64,000 bases of DNA, from the NCBI RefSeq assembly GCF_000969645.2, contig NZ_CP014222.1:2359740-2423739 (forward strand). The letters run 5' to 3'. Both the position numbers and the translations under genes were made by a program. Within the stretch, counting starts at the first letter, position 1. Every line of letters starts with the position of its first letter. The notes below the pieces were generated by a model that saw only the letters and a list, made by a program, of their open reading frames with translations, had not been told where the DNA came from and did no database searches. This document shows positions 18,485-28,064 of this stretch, in pieces. The DNA comes from Janthinobacterium sp. B9-8 (GTDB lineage Bacteria; Pseudomonadota; Gammaproteobacteria; Burkholderiales; Chitinibacteraceae).

Positions 18485-19039
18485 TCATGAAAAATACTTC
18501 CTCAATAGCTCCTTAATATCGATACCAACCCCATAGATTGTTGGGCGTAACATGAATAACTCTTTCGTCCCCATACTGTCCGCAGCCTTGCACTCAAACT
18601 CAACTGTAAGTGAGGCTTTCTTCATATGGTTATTCATTCGTTGCACCCATTGTTCTCGAATTTGGGCAGGCATTCCTCCCGGCAAGCACGCGGTGATTGG
18701 CTCTACAATTGAATCGTAGGTTTTTTCAATGAAGGCATGCTGCTCCATAACAACCGAGTTAAATATCGGCACTACATATGATGTCTTATCACCACCATCG
18801 GCAGGCTTTAACACGGCGAGTTTCCCAACTACATGAGCCTCAACCAAGCAACATCTAGCCTTAAACTCGGCAAGAAAAAAGTCAGCAACTTTTCTCAATG
18901 TGATCGTTGAGTTCAACATTCCTCGTTCAATCATCTCTTCCTGCAAGCGAACGAAATTAACTTGAATTTCATGATTTCTATCACCAAAATCCAAGCCCAT
19001 GATCTGGCGAAGATACAGCTCAAACTCGGTGAACGTCAT
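18485..19039 (-). CDS. hypothetical protein
   Basis: I do not recognise this 184-residue soluble protein. It begins MTFTEFELYLRQIMGLDFG after an AGGAGC-like site and has a helical N-terminal half. The C-terminal half is more strand-like, ending in the IYGVGIDIKELLRKYF segment. Two adjacent cysteines occur near residue 62 (RCCL). It has no signal peptide or membrane segment. It is isolated on both sides by about 260 and 340 bp of non-coding sequence, so it is transcribed alone. Confidence 0.65.
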   Translation of the reverse strand: MTFTEFELYLRQIMGLDFGDRNHEIQVNFVRLQEEMIERGMLNSTITLRKVADFFLAEFKARCCLVEAHVVGKLAVLKPADGGDKTSYVVPIFNSVVMEQHAFIEKTYDSIVEPITACLPGGMPAQIREQWVQRMNNHMKKASLTVEFECKAADSMGTKELFMLRPTIYGVGIDIKELLRKYFS

Positions 19040-19377
19040 CTTACAGCTCCTTGAACTTGCTTATAATCATAGGATGGCATGGCTCAAACCAAGCAATTAC
19101 TGAATCAAAAACAAGCAAAAAATGTCGTAATGCTGAATATTAACTGTCATCACAGTGAAAATTGAACACTTTACTAAAACAACCTGATCAACGTAAAAAT
19201 TGACTGTTTACTACAATTTTCGCGCTGTACTGGCTGTTTTAAACCACTCTTTAGTAAGAGTACCAAGAGCCTTATAACGAAAGCGCTAAAAAAAGTTTTT
19301 TTAACTTTGGCTAGTGTGTATTGGTGAAACCCGCAGGCAAATACACGGGCTTCACGCTACTGGTAAGTAAGAAACCC
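19040..19377. other. intergenic region without a supported gene
   Basis: These 338 bp are AT-rich and hold no ORF with a ribosome-binding site. Near the left end they contain the promoter of the minus-strand hypothetical gene. Near the right end, 19324-19355 is a degenerate GTGAAACCCG / CGGGCTTCAC hairpin, related to the CGGGTTTCACCCG repeats and possibly acting as the terminator of the multicopper oxidase operon. Confidence 0.5.
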
Positions 19378-20877
19378 TCACTTCACCAACACCTGCCCCA
19401 TCATGCCCTGCCCTTCATGCTCCAGAATATGGCAATGGAACATGCGTAAGCCACGGTGTTGCTGGGTGATTAAAATGCGAGCACTTTGGTAGGGTTTTAG
19501 ATTAAAAGTGTCTTTATAGGCTCGCCACGGGGCGAGCGTGGTTTTGCCTTTGAGTGTGGTATCGATCACCTCAAACTGCGTACCGTGAATATGAAAAGGG
19601 TGATCCATATGCGAATCATTCACGATCTCCCATAGCTCGGTGTCGCCAAGACGGCTATTCAAATCGACCCGCTGCATATCGTAGCTTTTGCCATTCACTA
19701 AGAATTGCATGCTGTGTTGGCCGCCTTCCATGCTCATGATTTCGCTAAATACCACGCGTTTTTTGGCCACAGGTTTGATCTTTGGCGGCAAGGTGCGTAA
19801 GCGCTCTGGCAGTTTGGCAACGCTATCTTGGGTAAATTGAATGCTTGCCAGCTTGATATCACGCTCAGGCGCTACCTTGCCCATTTTGCTTCTGTCATAA
19901 GCCAGCGCCATCAAGCTGACGGCCCCGGCTGGCCCTGCCACTATCCATTCGGTCCGCTCGCCGGGTGCAAGCAGCAGCTCGTCCATTTCTTGCGCCCGCT
20001 CTAAAAGACCACCGTCACTGCCGACCAGAATGATTTTTCTGCCAGGAATAGCCAAGCGTAAATAGCGGGCGCTGCAGGCGTTCCAGATGCGCCAGCGCTG
20101 CGGATCCCCAACCGTGATCACAGGCTCTCTCTGGCCATTCACCAGTGTAAACTGCCCTTCACGGCCATTCATCCAGTCGTTCATATTGTTGTCTGGAATG
20201 CTGCCATCGCTTGCTAAGCGCAAATCAGAAATTACCAGATGCTGCTCGGGCAGATGCGCCAGCACATCGTTTTTAGCCCGCACAATAAAGAGCCCCGCTA
20301 AGCCGCGATACACCTGCTCGGGCGTATCGCCATGCGGGTGCGGGTGATACCAATACGTGCCTGCTGACCCTAGCGGCAGAGTAAATCGATAAAGCCGCTC
20401 GCCGCCTGCTGGCACGGCATCTTGCGGATTGCCATCCTGATCGGCGGGCACGGGCATGCCGTGCCAGTGCACGGTGGATGCTTGCGCCAGCTTATTCACA
20501 AAGCGAATTTCTACTGTGTCCCCCTCAAAAGCCTCGATCAAAGGGCCGGGAATGCTGCGGTTATATGCCCAGACCACGGTTTTTTTACCCGGGATCAGCT
20601 CTGCTTCAAATGGCTCGGCGGTGATGGTTGCGGCAACCACGGCAGGTTTGGGGCTGAGATTAGGCAGGCGAAACAAAATAGCGTGCGGATTGCCAGCCGG
20701 CAGCGCCTCAACAGGCAATAAGCTGATATTTTCCGGGGCCATTTTAAGCGGCATGGCGGGCGTGCCAGAGGCGTGCGCAGCGTGTTTGCCATGACTCATC
20801 GCCGCCCAAAGTGGATTTGAGGCCAAAGCCAAACCGGTCGAACCTAAAGCTGCGTGTAAGAAGTGTCTGCGATTCAT
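19378..20877 (-). CDS. multicopper oxidase, CueO/CopA-type, Tat-exported
   Basis: The 499-residue periplasmic enzyme likely oxidises Cu(I) or phenolic substrates with reduction of oxygen to water. The N-terminus NRRHFLHAALGS fits a twin-arginine signal. All four copper-ligand motifs are visible: HWHG (137-140), HPHPHG (178-183), HPFHIHG and the C-terminal HCHILEHEGQGM, which supplies the T1 and trinuclear sites. The N-terminal region after the signal is rich in His and Met. It is the last gene of a copper-type operon, starting 12 bp after a DUF411 gene. Confidence 0.93.
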   Translation of the reverse strand: MNRRHFLHAALGSTGLALASNPLWAAMSHGKHAAHASGTPAMPLKMAPENISLLPVEALPAGNPHAILFRLPNLSPKPAVVAATITAEPFEAELIPGKKTVVWAYNRSIPGPLIEAFEGDTVEIRFVNKLAQASTVHWHGMPVPADQDGNPQDAVPAGGERLYRFTLPLGSAGTYWYHPHPHGDTPEQVYRGLAGLFIVRAKNDVLAHLPEQHLVISDLRLASDGSIPDNNMNDWMNGREGQFTLVNGQREPVITVGDPQRWRIWNACSARYLRLAIPGRKIILVGSDGGLLERAQEMDELLLAPGERTEWIVAGPAGAVSLMALAYDRSKMGKVAPERDIKLASIQFTQDSVAKLPERLRTLPPKIKPVAKKRVVFSEIMSMEGGQHSMQFLVNGKSYDMQRVDLNSRLGDTELWEIVNDSHMDHPFHIHGTQFEVIDTTLKGKTTLAPWRAYKDTFNLKPYQSARILITQQHRGLRMFHCHILEHEGQGMMGQVLVK

Positions 20878-20889
20878 GATGCTTAGCCC

Positions 20890-21312
20890 TTATTCAACAG
20901 AAAATAGCTTAGGCTCGGTAGCATTGCCTAGCTGATAAATCTTTAAAGTGCCTTTAATTTCCGGCCCCATGCCTGGGGAGTTTTGCGGCATACCCGGTGC
21001 GCTAATCCCTGCAATGGCGGGCTTTTCACGCAGCAATTTTTGAATCGCCGCCACCGGCACATGGCCTTCTACCGTGTAATTAGCAACACGAGTGGTGTGG
21101 CAGCTGGCCAGATTGGACGAGCCATACTGCGCTTTAATCGCCGACATATCGTTGCTATTAATGGCTTTGACTTTAAAACCATTTTTTTCCAGATATTTCG
21201 CATACTCTTCGCAGCAGCCGCAAGTCGGGCTTTTATACAAAGTGGCATTAATCGCCGCCAGCGCAGGCTGGGCCAATACGACTAACGCAAGGGTAGATAA
21301 TAATTTTTTCAT
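20890..21312 (-). CDS. DUF411 metal-binding protein
   Basis: The 140-residue exported protein has a signal peptide (MKKLLSTLALVVLAQPALA), a CGCC motif in SPTCGCCEEYAKYLEKNGF, and the conserved SCHT and VEGHVPV segments, which define DUF411. Members are linked to copper and other metal resistance and resemble a thioredoxin-like fold. The ATG at 21312 was preferred over a start five codons upstream because it gives a normal signal peptide. It sits 12 bp upstream of the multicopper oxidase gene. Copper delivery or binding is inferred from the neighbour. Confidence 0.92.
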   Translation of the reverse strand: MKKLLSTLALVVLAQPALAAINATLYKSPTCGCCEEYAKYLEKNGFKVKAINSNDMSAIKAQYGSSNLASCHTTRVANYTVEGHVPVAAIQKLLREKPAIAGISAPGMPQNSPGMGPEIKGTLKIYQLGNATEPKLFSVE

Positions 21313-21399
21313 GACAAGATCACCCAATCAGCCAGCCGCAAGACAGCCGCTGGCTAAAGCAAGATTATTCAAAAAGCAGAGAGATAATTTGGGCCTGAA

Positions 21400-21714
21400 T
21401 CAGGCCAATTGTGGTGGCTTATCGGGCGAATCAAGGGAGGGATCGGGCAATAGCTGCAGCGCCACGCGATTAAACACAGACTGTATGGCAAGGGGCTTAG
21501 AAAAACTTAAAACAACAGGAAAACCGAGGTAATGGCTCAGGCAAGATTGCAGGCAATCGGCCATTAACAGCGTTTTATCAGTATGGCATTTGTCGGCAGC
21601 AGGCATTTGCATCGTGTGGCAAGCCTTGCTGGGCGCGGGCGCAACCCAGCCTGCCATGGCCGTATTCAAGGCCAAGACTGACAGCAACAAAAAGAAAAGC
21701 CACGCTTTTTTCAT
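21400..21714 (-). CDS. small secreted Cys/His/Met-rich protein, CopL-like candidate
   Basis: The 104-residue product has a clear signal peptide (MKKAWLFFLLLSVLALNTAMA). The mature part is rich in metal ligands: ACHTMQM, DKCH and DCLQSCLSH. Small proteins of this style often head copper-resistance operons (CopL-like). The ATG at 21714 was chosen because a longer frame to 21798 adds residues without a start signal. It lies 87 bp upstream of the DUF411 gene on the same strand. The assignment to copper binding is inferred from composition and position. Confidence 0.6.
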   Translation of the reverse strand: MKKAWLFFLLLSVLALNTAMAGWVAPAPSKACHTMQMPAADKCHTDKTLLMADCLQSCLSHYLGFPVVLSFSKPLAIQSVFNRVALQLLPDPSLDSPDKPPQLA

Positions 21715-21810
21715 GAGGTTGATTGTATCACTGCAAGATTGGCTGACCAGTTTAAAAAGTAACACTGGGCTTACAACTAAGAACAAATGCCCAACCAATA
21801 CGAATACACT

Positions 21811-22413
21811 TCAGCGAATTTCAGCGCTTTCCACTCGAAACAACTCACAAGCACCCGCGCCAGTATCATCACGAGTCAGCGAAGACTGCCAGCGCCAGCC
21901 ATCGGGCGCACTCACTTCAACCAGCTTGCCGCGCAAATGAATCACTTGGCCTGGCCTGGCCCCTTTCAATATTTTTTCGATCTGAGCATCCGCCGGAATC
22001 ATATGCATATTGGCGCTATGACTTGCGATCTCCTCAGGCGGGCGAGGTGGCTGATTTTCCCAACGATAAAAGTAAAAACGATTGCCCTGAGAAATACTTA
22101 AATCAGACAGAACTTCAGAATCGGACATCGATCCCCACCCCAAAGCCAAATCGACTGGGGACAAATCAGCTTCGCGACCACTGGAGTACATTTCTTTAGC
22201 CAATACGCGTGCTTCAATATCAAAATCCGCTAAGGCTTTGATCGTGTAATTATCTTTTTGCCAGACCTCACCGCGATCAAGCATGCTTTGCACGGGATCA
22301 CGCTGCACCAAAACGCCATTAGCTTGACGAATCGGTTTCTGTGCGCGTTGTTGGCATTGATACCAACCTCCCAATACAATCACAACAACGAAAAACCAGC
22401 GCCAAGAAAACAT
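21811..22413 (-). CDS. conserved membrane-anchored hypothetical protein
   Basis: The 200-residue protein has an N-terminal membrane anchor (FFVVVIVLGGWY) and a periplasmic domain. The block DLALGWGSMSDSEVLSDLSISQGNRFYFYRW recalls proteins annotated in many proteobacteria only as conserved hypothetical. The C-terminal part has the strand pattern GQVIHLRGKLVEVSAPDGWRWQSSL, and the last cysteine is in the ACELFRVE segment. It lies 96 bp upstream of the CopL-like gene, same strand. Whether it belongs to the copper operon is unclear. Confidence 0.75.
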   Translation of the reverse strand: MFSWRWFFVVVIVLGGWYQCQQRAQKPIRQANGVLVQRDPVQSMLDRGEVWQKDNYTIKALADFDIEARVLAKEMYSSGREADLSPVDLALGWGSMSDSEVLSDLSISQGNRFYFYRWENQPPRPPEEIASHSANMHMIPADAQIEKILKGARPGQVIHLRGKLVEVSAPDGWRWQSSLTRDDTGAGACELFRVESAEIR

Positions 22414-22616
22414 GAGTGTCCTATTTAAAATAGAGTCCTCATCATACCAAAGTCATAGGCCACTTTCGCTATTCGTCTCTAAATCGCATGCCTAAGTAAC
22501 TGGCCCACTAATAAATTGAAATGAACAAAGCCCAAGGTGGGGCAGTTAAGATTTCTCAGCATAGATTTGAAGAACTCATTCACTTGGCGCCTTTTTGTAA
22601 AGATATACAGTGCCCA

Positions 22617-22656
22617 ATCCCCCTCGTCCCCTTTGAAAAAGGGGGACGAGGGGGAT
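22617..22656. repeat. perfect hairpin repeat ATCCCCCTCGTCCCC
   Basis: A 15-bp perfect inverted repeat (22617-22631 with 22642-22656) encloses a 10-nt loop, TTTGAAAAAG. CCCTTTGAAAAAGGG-centred palindromes are a known dispersed type in proteobacterial intergenic regions. Confidence 0.8.
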
Positions 22657-22695
22657 TTCTGCACTATTCGGGCGATTCTTGTCGTTTCTACCTCC

Positions 22696-22757
22696 TCTTT
22701 TCTTCCGTGAAACTCCGCGTTCTCTTTAGCCTCCGTGTTTCAAGGTTTGGTTTTTAC
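22696..22757 (-). repeat. dispersed repeat, AACACGGAGTTTCAC family (half copy, minus orientation)
   Basis: Read on the plus strand it runs CTTCCGTGAAACTCCGCGTTCTC, then CCTCCGTGTTTCAAGGTTTGG. This is the reverse complement of the repeat unit at 18248, 28996 and 41262. Confidence 0.7.
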
Positions 22758-22778
22758 TACGTAACATCGCCCATTACA

Positions 22779-24587
22779 TCACTTACTAAAACTGGCACTC
22801 ACGCTTAAAGCCGAATACGCGGCATAGCCATAGATGCTTAAGTAATATTTACCGGCCGCTGGCTGATTAAGGCTGCATGTTTCATTGCTGGTGCTGCCAT
22901 CCGATTTACAAAGATTGCTTGTGCTTGTGGCACGCGCGCCTAGCTGTGCGTATAGATCAGCATCGCCATTCCCCCCGGCAATACTAAACTGCAGCTTAGT
23001 CATGCCTGCCGGCACATCAATCACATAATGCTTCCAGCCCCCTGTTGTACCAACCTGCCCTATCAGTGGCACGCCGCTCTTTAATACCGGATCGGTATCC
23101 ACCACCTTACCCAGCAAAGCGCCTTTAATTGCGTAATAACCTAAGGACGAATAATTTGAAAAACCATGCTGCGGCGTGCCCTCTGCTCCTCCTTTAATCA
23201 CAAGACGATAATTACCCGCCGCCAAGGTTTGATTATTAAACTCTGCCGAACGATTCACCGACAAATTGCTGCGGGCAACAATTTTATTTGCGCTGTCATA
23301 AACCAATGCTTCTATATCCAACATACGCAGATATTCAATCGGATCAATGCTTGCATTTAGAGTACCGGCCGAATTTAAGCTAAACATAAAACTATCACTA
23401 TCTGTATTACGCTCAATCTGGCCAAAATTGCGTTGCGGATTAATATCGCCATTCGCTTCAATCAGCAATGGCTTGCCACTCTGATTATCATCCACAGCAT
23501 AAGGCACCGATTCTTCCACATTCATAATATTTAAATCATCTTCAAAATTACTTGCGGTATTGTATTCGCCCTTGCTCCAGGTAAATAGTTGATTAGCCCA
23601 GCTGCCCCCCATCCAGTAATTGCCCATAATCGGCCCCCACTGAAAAGCAGGAATCCCTTCAAAATACTCACCCCCACTACCGCCATGATCGTGCAACATG
23701 CCCATTTGATGGCCCACTTCATGCGCAGCCGTCATACCAATGCCATAGCCGTAATCAAAGCCAGCCGATGAATTGCGATACAAAGTGCCCGCTGCCGTAG
23801 TACCAAAAGAATGCAGCGGCGCATTGGAGCGGCCATCTTGATTTACATAGTTAAGAACACCCGTGCGGAGCAAATTATTCGCTTTGGCCGCGTTATAAAC
23901 GGCCAGATTGGTCGTGACATTCATATTCAGCATTGAATACTGGTCAGCAACAGATTGCCATGTACGATACATTTGTTCTTTTGTTACGCCATTTAAAGGC
24001 GTTGATCCATTCATCACAGCGGCTGTATTTAAATAAAACACATAGGGGCTGCCTGGTTTACTTTCCAACCTTGTAACATCTTCATTCTGATAAGGGCCAA
24101 TATGTGGAGCCTGGCGCAACGCCATTGGACTGTATTTAGGATGCGAAACAGCAATATTGGCAAACGCCTGGGTTTGTATAGGAAAACGTTCATCCAGATC
24201 AGGATAAATTTTGCTAATCGGCACTTCTTTTGCAGATACAATCCCCTTGCTATTGGTGGTGTATTCAAATGCTCTTTTACTATCGTGCAAAACTAAATAG
24301 CCATATAATTTTTGCTTGCTGCCCTTTAATACAAACACAGAATTTTTAGAATCAATCGCCGTACCCGTCACCGACAATACGCCATTTTTATAAAAATAAT
24401 CCCTGATATTAGCCCCTAAATTTACCCCGCCTAAGGAGCGAACCAGCGCAGACTGAGGGTTACTATTCTGTGCAATAAAATGATTAATCACCGCTTCTGT
24501 ACTACCCATTTCAACGCTGGCGCCCTCCTGGGCATGGGCCCCAAAACTGGCAAAAGTAATCGCGATCAGTGCAGTAAGTTTGCTCAT
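22779..24587 (-). CDS. secreted zinc metalloprotease with C-terminal PPC domain
   Basis: The 602-residue product starts with a signal peptide (cleaved after AHA near residue 19). The extended zinc motif HEVGHQMGMLHD spans residues 289-300 (His289, Glu290, His293, His299), a metzincin-like HExxHxxGxxHD pattern. The region after it (EYFEGIPAFQWGPIMGNYW) likely carries the Met-turn. The C-terminal third has two beta-rich blocks, the last one (WKHYVIDVPAGMTKLQFSIAGGNGDADLY) being a typical pre-peptidase C-terminal domain. The peptidase family assignment beyond metzincin-like is uncertain. It is transcribed alone with a long non-coding leader of about 320 bp. Confidence 0.88.
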   Translation of the reverse strand: MSKLTALIAITFASFGAHAQEGASVEMGSTEAVINHFIAQNSNPQSALVRSLGGVNLGANIRDYFYKNGVLSVTGTAIDSKNSVFVLKGSKQKLYGYLVLHDSKRAFEYTTNSKGIVSAKEVPISKIYPDLDERFPIQTQAFANIAVSHPKYSPMALRQAPHIGPYQNEDVTRLESKPGSPYVFYLNTAAVMNGSTPLNGVTKEQMYRTWQSVADQYSMLNMNVTTNLAVYNAAKANNLLRTGVLNYVNQDGRSNAPLHSFGTTAAGTLYRNSSAGFDYGYGIGMTAAHEVGHQMGMLHDHGGSGGEYFEGIPAFQWGPIMGNYWMGGSWANQLFTWSKGEYNTASNFEDDLNIMNVEESVPYAVDDNQSGKPLLIEANGDINPQRNFGQIERNTDSDSFMFSLNSAGTLNASIDPIEYLRMLDIEALVYDSANKIVARSNLSVNRSAEFNNQTLAAGNYRLVIKGGAEGTPQHGFSNYSSLGYYAIKGALLGKVVDTDPVLKSGVPLIGQVGTTGGWKHYVIDVPAGMTKLQFSIAGGNGDADLYAQLGARATSTSNLCKSDGSTSNETCSLNQPAAGKYYLSIYGYAAYSALSVSASFSK

Positions 24588-25056
24588 TTTTATTCCTTTC
24601 AGAGGAGTAGGATTGATACTTTAGCTCTGCTATTGATTCACTTATGGTTAAGTAGCCCACCGTAAATGATTAGCAATTAACCCTAGCAGATCACCCCCTC
24701 TTAGCAAGAAAGCCATTAACGCTTTACATAAAAAACAACTCAAACCCAAAAGACATTATCTTCATACAAATCAACAACTTGAACTTAAAATAAATTAATC
24801 AATTAATTTACTAGCTGAGTTTTTAGCTATTTATCTAAAAAACCAAATCCACATTTAGCATCCAATATTTATTAATTATCTATTTAAGGCTTTTTATGCT
24901 AGTAAAATGGATTATTTGCCACACGCCTTATGCTGCACAGGCGCGATTCTTACAGTGGCAGCGTTCATCTGGTACTTATTCCATAGAGGGCCGTGTAGAG
25001 TAAGTACGACAAATAACACTCAAGATTTCAAACCTATTCTTAAACAAGAGCCCCTC
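24588..25056. other. intergenic region upstream of divergent metalloprotease and GST genes
   Basis: This very AT-rich stretch (notably 24770-24890) carries both divergent promoters. An in-frame extension of the GST frame from 24907 encodes a possible membrane segment, but no good ribosome-binding site precedes it, so I leave it out. No other gene is visible. Confidence 0.5.
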
Positions 25057-25653
25057 ATGCAACTATTCGGTAGCACCGATTCCGGTCATTCTTATAAAGT
25101 CAGATCTTTTCTGCTTTTAACAAACACACCCCATGATTACCAATGGGTCGATTTAAGCAATAAACCCTCAGCATTTTTAACCATCAGCCCCTTTGGCGAA
25201 GTACCGGTTCTGCTTGATCAGGGACAGGTGTTTTGCCAATCGAATGCAATCTTGATTTATCTGGCGCAAACAAGCGGGCAATTTACGGGTGGAGAAGAAT
25301 GGCAAGGCGCTGTGGAATGGCTATCTTGGGAGGCTAACCGAATTGGCTTTAGCTTGCCTAATTACCGCTTTGCCCTACATTGGCAACCCCAGCCGGCGGA
25401 AGTGATGCACTATTTAATGCTACGAGTGCAGGCTGATTTAAATATGCTGAATGATAAATTGGCGACCCATGAGTTTCTTTTAGAATCAGGGCCAAGTATT
25501 GCGGATATTAGCTGCTCGGCTTATTTATTCTGGCTGGATCAAGTAGGAATTAATGTGGCTGATTATCCAAATATTAAACGCTGGCTTGCGGCCATTTGCC
25601 AACTACCCGGCTGGAGCCATCCGGATACAGCAATGATACCAAGCCCGGATTAA
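25057..25653 (+). CDS. glutathione S-transferase family protein
   Basis: The 198-residue cytoplasmic enzyme begins MQLFGSTDSGHSYKVRSFL, the thioredoxin-fold N-terminus of the GST family, with Ser7 or Thr8 in the usual catalytic position. The substrate-anchoring segment FGEVPVLLDQGQVFCQSNAILIYL follows. The C-terminal helical domain holds the conserved SIADISCSAYLFWLDQ helix-capping motif. The start at 25057 is preferred over one 50 codons upstream because it matches the family N-terminus. It probably conjugates glutathione to electrophiles; the substrate is unknown. Confidence 0.88.
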   Translation: MQLFGSTDSGHSYKVRSFLLLTNTPHDYQWVDLSNKPSAFLTISPFGEVPVLLDQGQVFCQSNAILIYLAQTSGQFTGGEEWQGAVEWLSWEANRIGFSLPNYRFALHWQPQPAEVMHYLMLRVQADLNMLNDKLATHEFLLESGPSIADISCSAYLFWLDQVGINVADYPNIKRWLAAICQLPGWSHPDTAMIPSPD

Positions 25654-25704
25654 ATAAGTGCTTTCGTATAACATCCTGCATTTTAAAAGTATGGAGTTTT
25701 CATA

Positions 25705-25770
25705 GTGTGTGAAACGACGACATCGTTGTGCACCAAGGACGATGCGCAAGAAAAACACTTGCATACCCTA
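25705..25770. repeat. degenerate palindromic repeat related to 29224-29280
   Basis: The segment contains CGCAAGAAAAACACTTGCATACCCTAC, which resembles the reverse complement of the CGTAGGGTGTGCAAG repeat near 29224. It lies in gene-free sequence after the GST gene. Confidence 0.5.
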
Positions 25771-25839
25771 CAAAAACCACAGGATTTGGCATTAAAAATA
25801 CCTGATCACTTATGCAGAACGACTTAACTCTCATTAAAT

Positions 25840-25917
25840 CGTCATCCCCAAATGTTGTTATCGAGGATCCAGCAGCGCAACTGGATTCCCGACAACTTCA
25901 CGCGGGAATGAGGACAT
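25840..25917. repeat. imperfect palindrome CGTCATCCCC..GGGAATGAGGAC
   Basis: The ends CGTCATCCCC and GGGAATGAGGACA, and the inner ATCCAG / CTGGAT, form an imperfect hairpin of about 78 bp. Similar CGTCATTCCC palindromes are common dispersed elements in proteobacteria. Confidence 0.7.
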
Positions 25918-25926
25918 GCCCAGCTT

Positions 25927-26886
25927 TTAAGAAACTTGCAGCAGCACTTTGCCAATATTTTGATTCTCTGCAATATATTGATGGGCAATGGCCGCTTCTT
26001 GCCAATTAAAAATACGATCAACCGTTATTTTTAATTGCCCGGCAACAATGGCAGGTGCAATTTTATCCCTGAGCGCCGTGGCTAATTTTGCTTTTACTTT
26101 TAATGGCTGGGCTCTAAGGGTTGATCCTGTCAGGCGCTGGCGTTTCATTAAGAGCTGGCCCAAATTAATTTCTGTGCTCACTCCTCTTAATAAGCCAATC
26201 AGTACAATTTGCCCATCGATATTCAAGCAAGCCTGGTTTTTTGCCAGGTAATCCCCACCTACACCATCCAGAATCAAATCTACCCCGCCTGCTTCTTTAA
26301 CCATTGCGGCAAAGTCTTGCTGCTGGTAATCCACCACCAGATCAGCACCTAGCTGGCGGCAAAACGCGGCTTTCTTAACGCCACCTGCGGTCGTTGCCAC
26401 CCACGCGCCCAAGTATTTAGCCAGCTGAATACTGGCAGCCCCCACGCCACTTGCCCCTGCATGGATCAAGACGCGCTGGCCCACTTCCAGCTTGCCAATT
26501 TCAACCAGATTAAACCATGCCGTCATCCATACTTCGGGCAGGCTAGCTGCGTCAGTAAAAGACAAATTCGCAGGTTTTTTAATCGCAAGCGCGGATTCCA
26601 GCAGGCAAAACTCAGCATATGCGCCACCACCTACCAGCCCCAGCACCTCATCACCCACAGCAAAATCGACCACGCCCTCGCCCAGCTCAACCACGATTCC
26701 GGCTACTTCTAAACCCAGAATATTTGAATCCCCAGCCGGTGGTGGATAGCGGCCTGCGGCTTGCGCTAAATCGGCGCGATTAATCCCTGCTGCTTGTACA
26801 CGAACTAATAATTGCCCAGCAGCAACTTTTGGCAAAGCCGCATCCCCAAGCAATAGGGTTTGATTTTCTTGAATGACAGCGCGCAT
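25927..26886 (-). CDS. NAD(P)H quinone oxidoreductase, zinc-type alcohol dehydrogenase superfamily (PIG3-like)
   Basis: The 319-residue enzyme of the medium-chain dehydrogenase family reduces quinones or related carbonyls with NADPH. The N-terminal catalytic domain shows GINRADLAQAAGRYPPPAG, and the Rossmann fold shows HAGASGVGAASIQLAKYLGA. The C-terminus shows the GSTLRAQPL block, typical of the PIG3/TP53I3 subgroup. The start at 26886 (MRAVIQENQ) fits the family; an upstream extension to 26985 has no ribosome-binding site. It is divergent from the lipase gene. Confidence 0.92.
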   Translation of the reverse strand: MRAVIQENQTLLLGDAALPKVAAGQLLVRVQAAGINRADLAQAAGRYPPPAGDSNILGLEVAGIVVELGEGVVDFAVGDEVLGLVGGGAYAEFCLLESALAIKKPANLSFTDAASLPEVWMTAWFNLVEIGKLEVGQRVLIHAGASGVGAASIQLAKYLGAWVATTAGGVKKAAFCRQLGADLVVDYQQQDFAAMVKEAGGVDLILDGVGGDYLAKNQACLNIDGQIVLIGLLRGVSTEINLGQLLMKRQRLTGSTLRAQPLKVKAKLATALRDKIAPAIVAGQLKITVDRIFNWQEAAIAHQYIAENQNIGKVLLQVS

Positions 26887-27092
26887 AGCTACCTGCTTAA
26901 GGTGAGAGGTAAAAAAGGAGCAAAGCCAGCTGCAAGCAGCTTGGATGTACTCCTTCTGATATGGCGGCAAAGGCTTAAAAATCAATAGTCAGTAAAATGT
27001 CAGCTTTTTATTACAAAATAATTGCTGTTTTAAATGGGATTAATCAAACATTTGTTCTATGACGTAAGCATGCAGATTAAACAGGTGTTTGA

Positions 27093-28063
<971 letters not shown>

Positions 28064-28064
<1 letters not shown>

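Larger units (their letters stand above)
22414..22778. other. gene-free intergenic region with two dispersed palindromic repeats
   Basis: These 365 bp between two minus-strand genes hold no supported gene. They contain the 15-bp palindrome at 22617-22656 and a half copy of the AACACGGAGTTTCAC repeat (22696-22757), both listed separately. Confidence 0.6.

Noticed and set aside
24907..25056. An N-terminal extension with a membrane-like helix on the GST frame
   Set aside because: There is no good ribosome-binding site before 24907, and the GST N-terminus begins exactly at 25057. An anchored GST is still formally possible.
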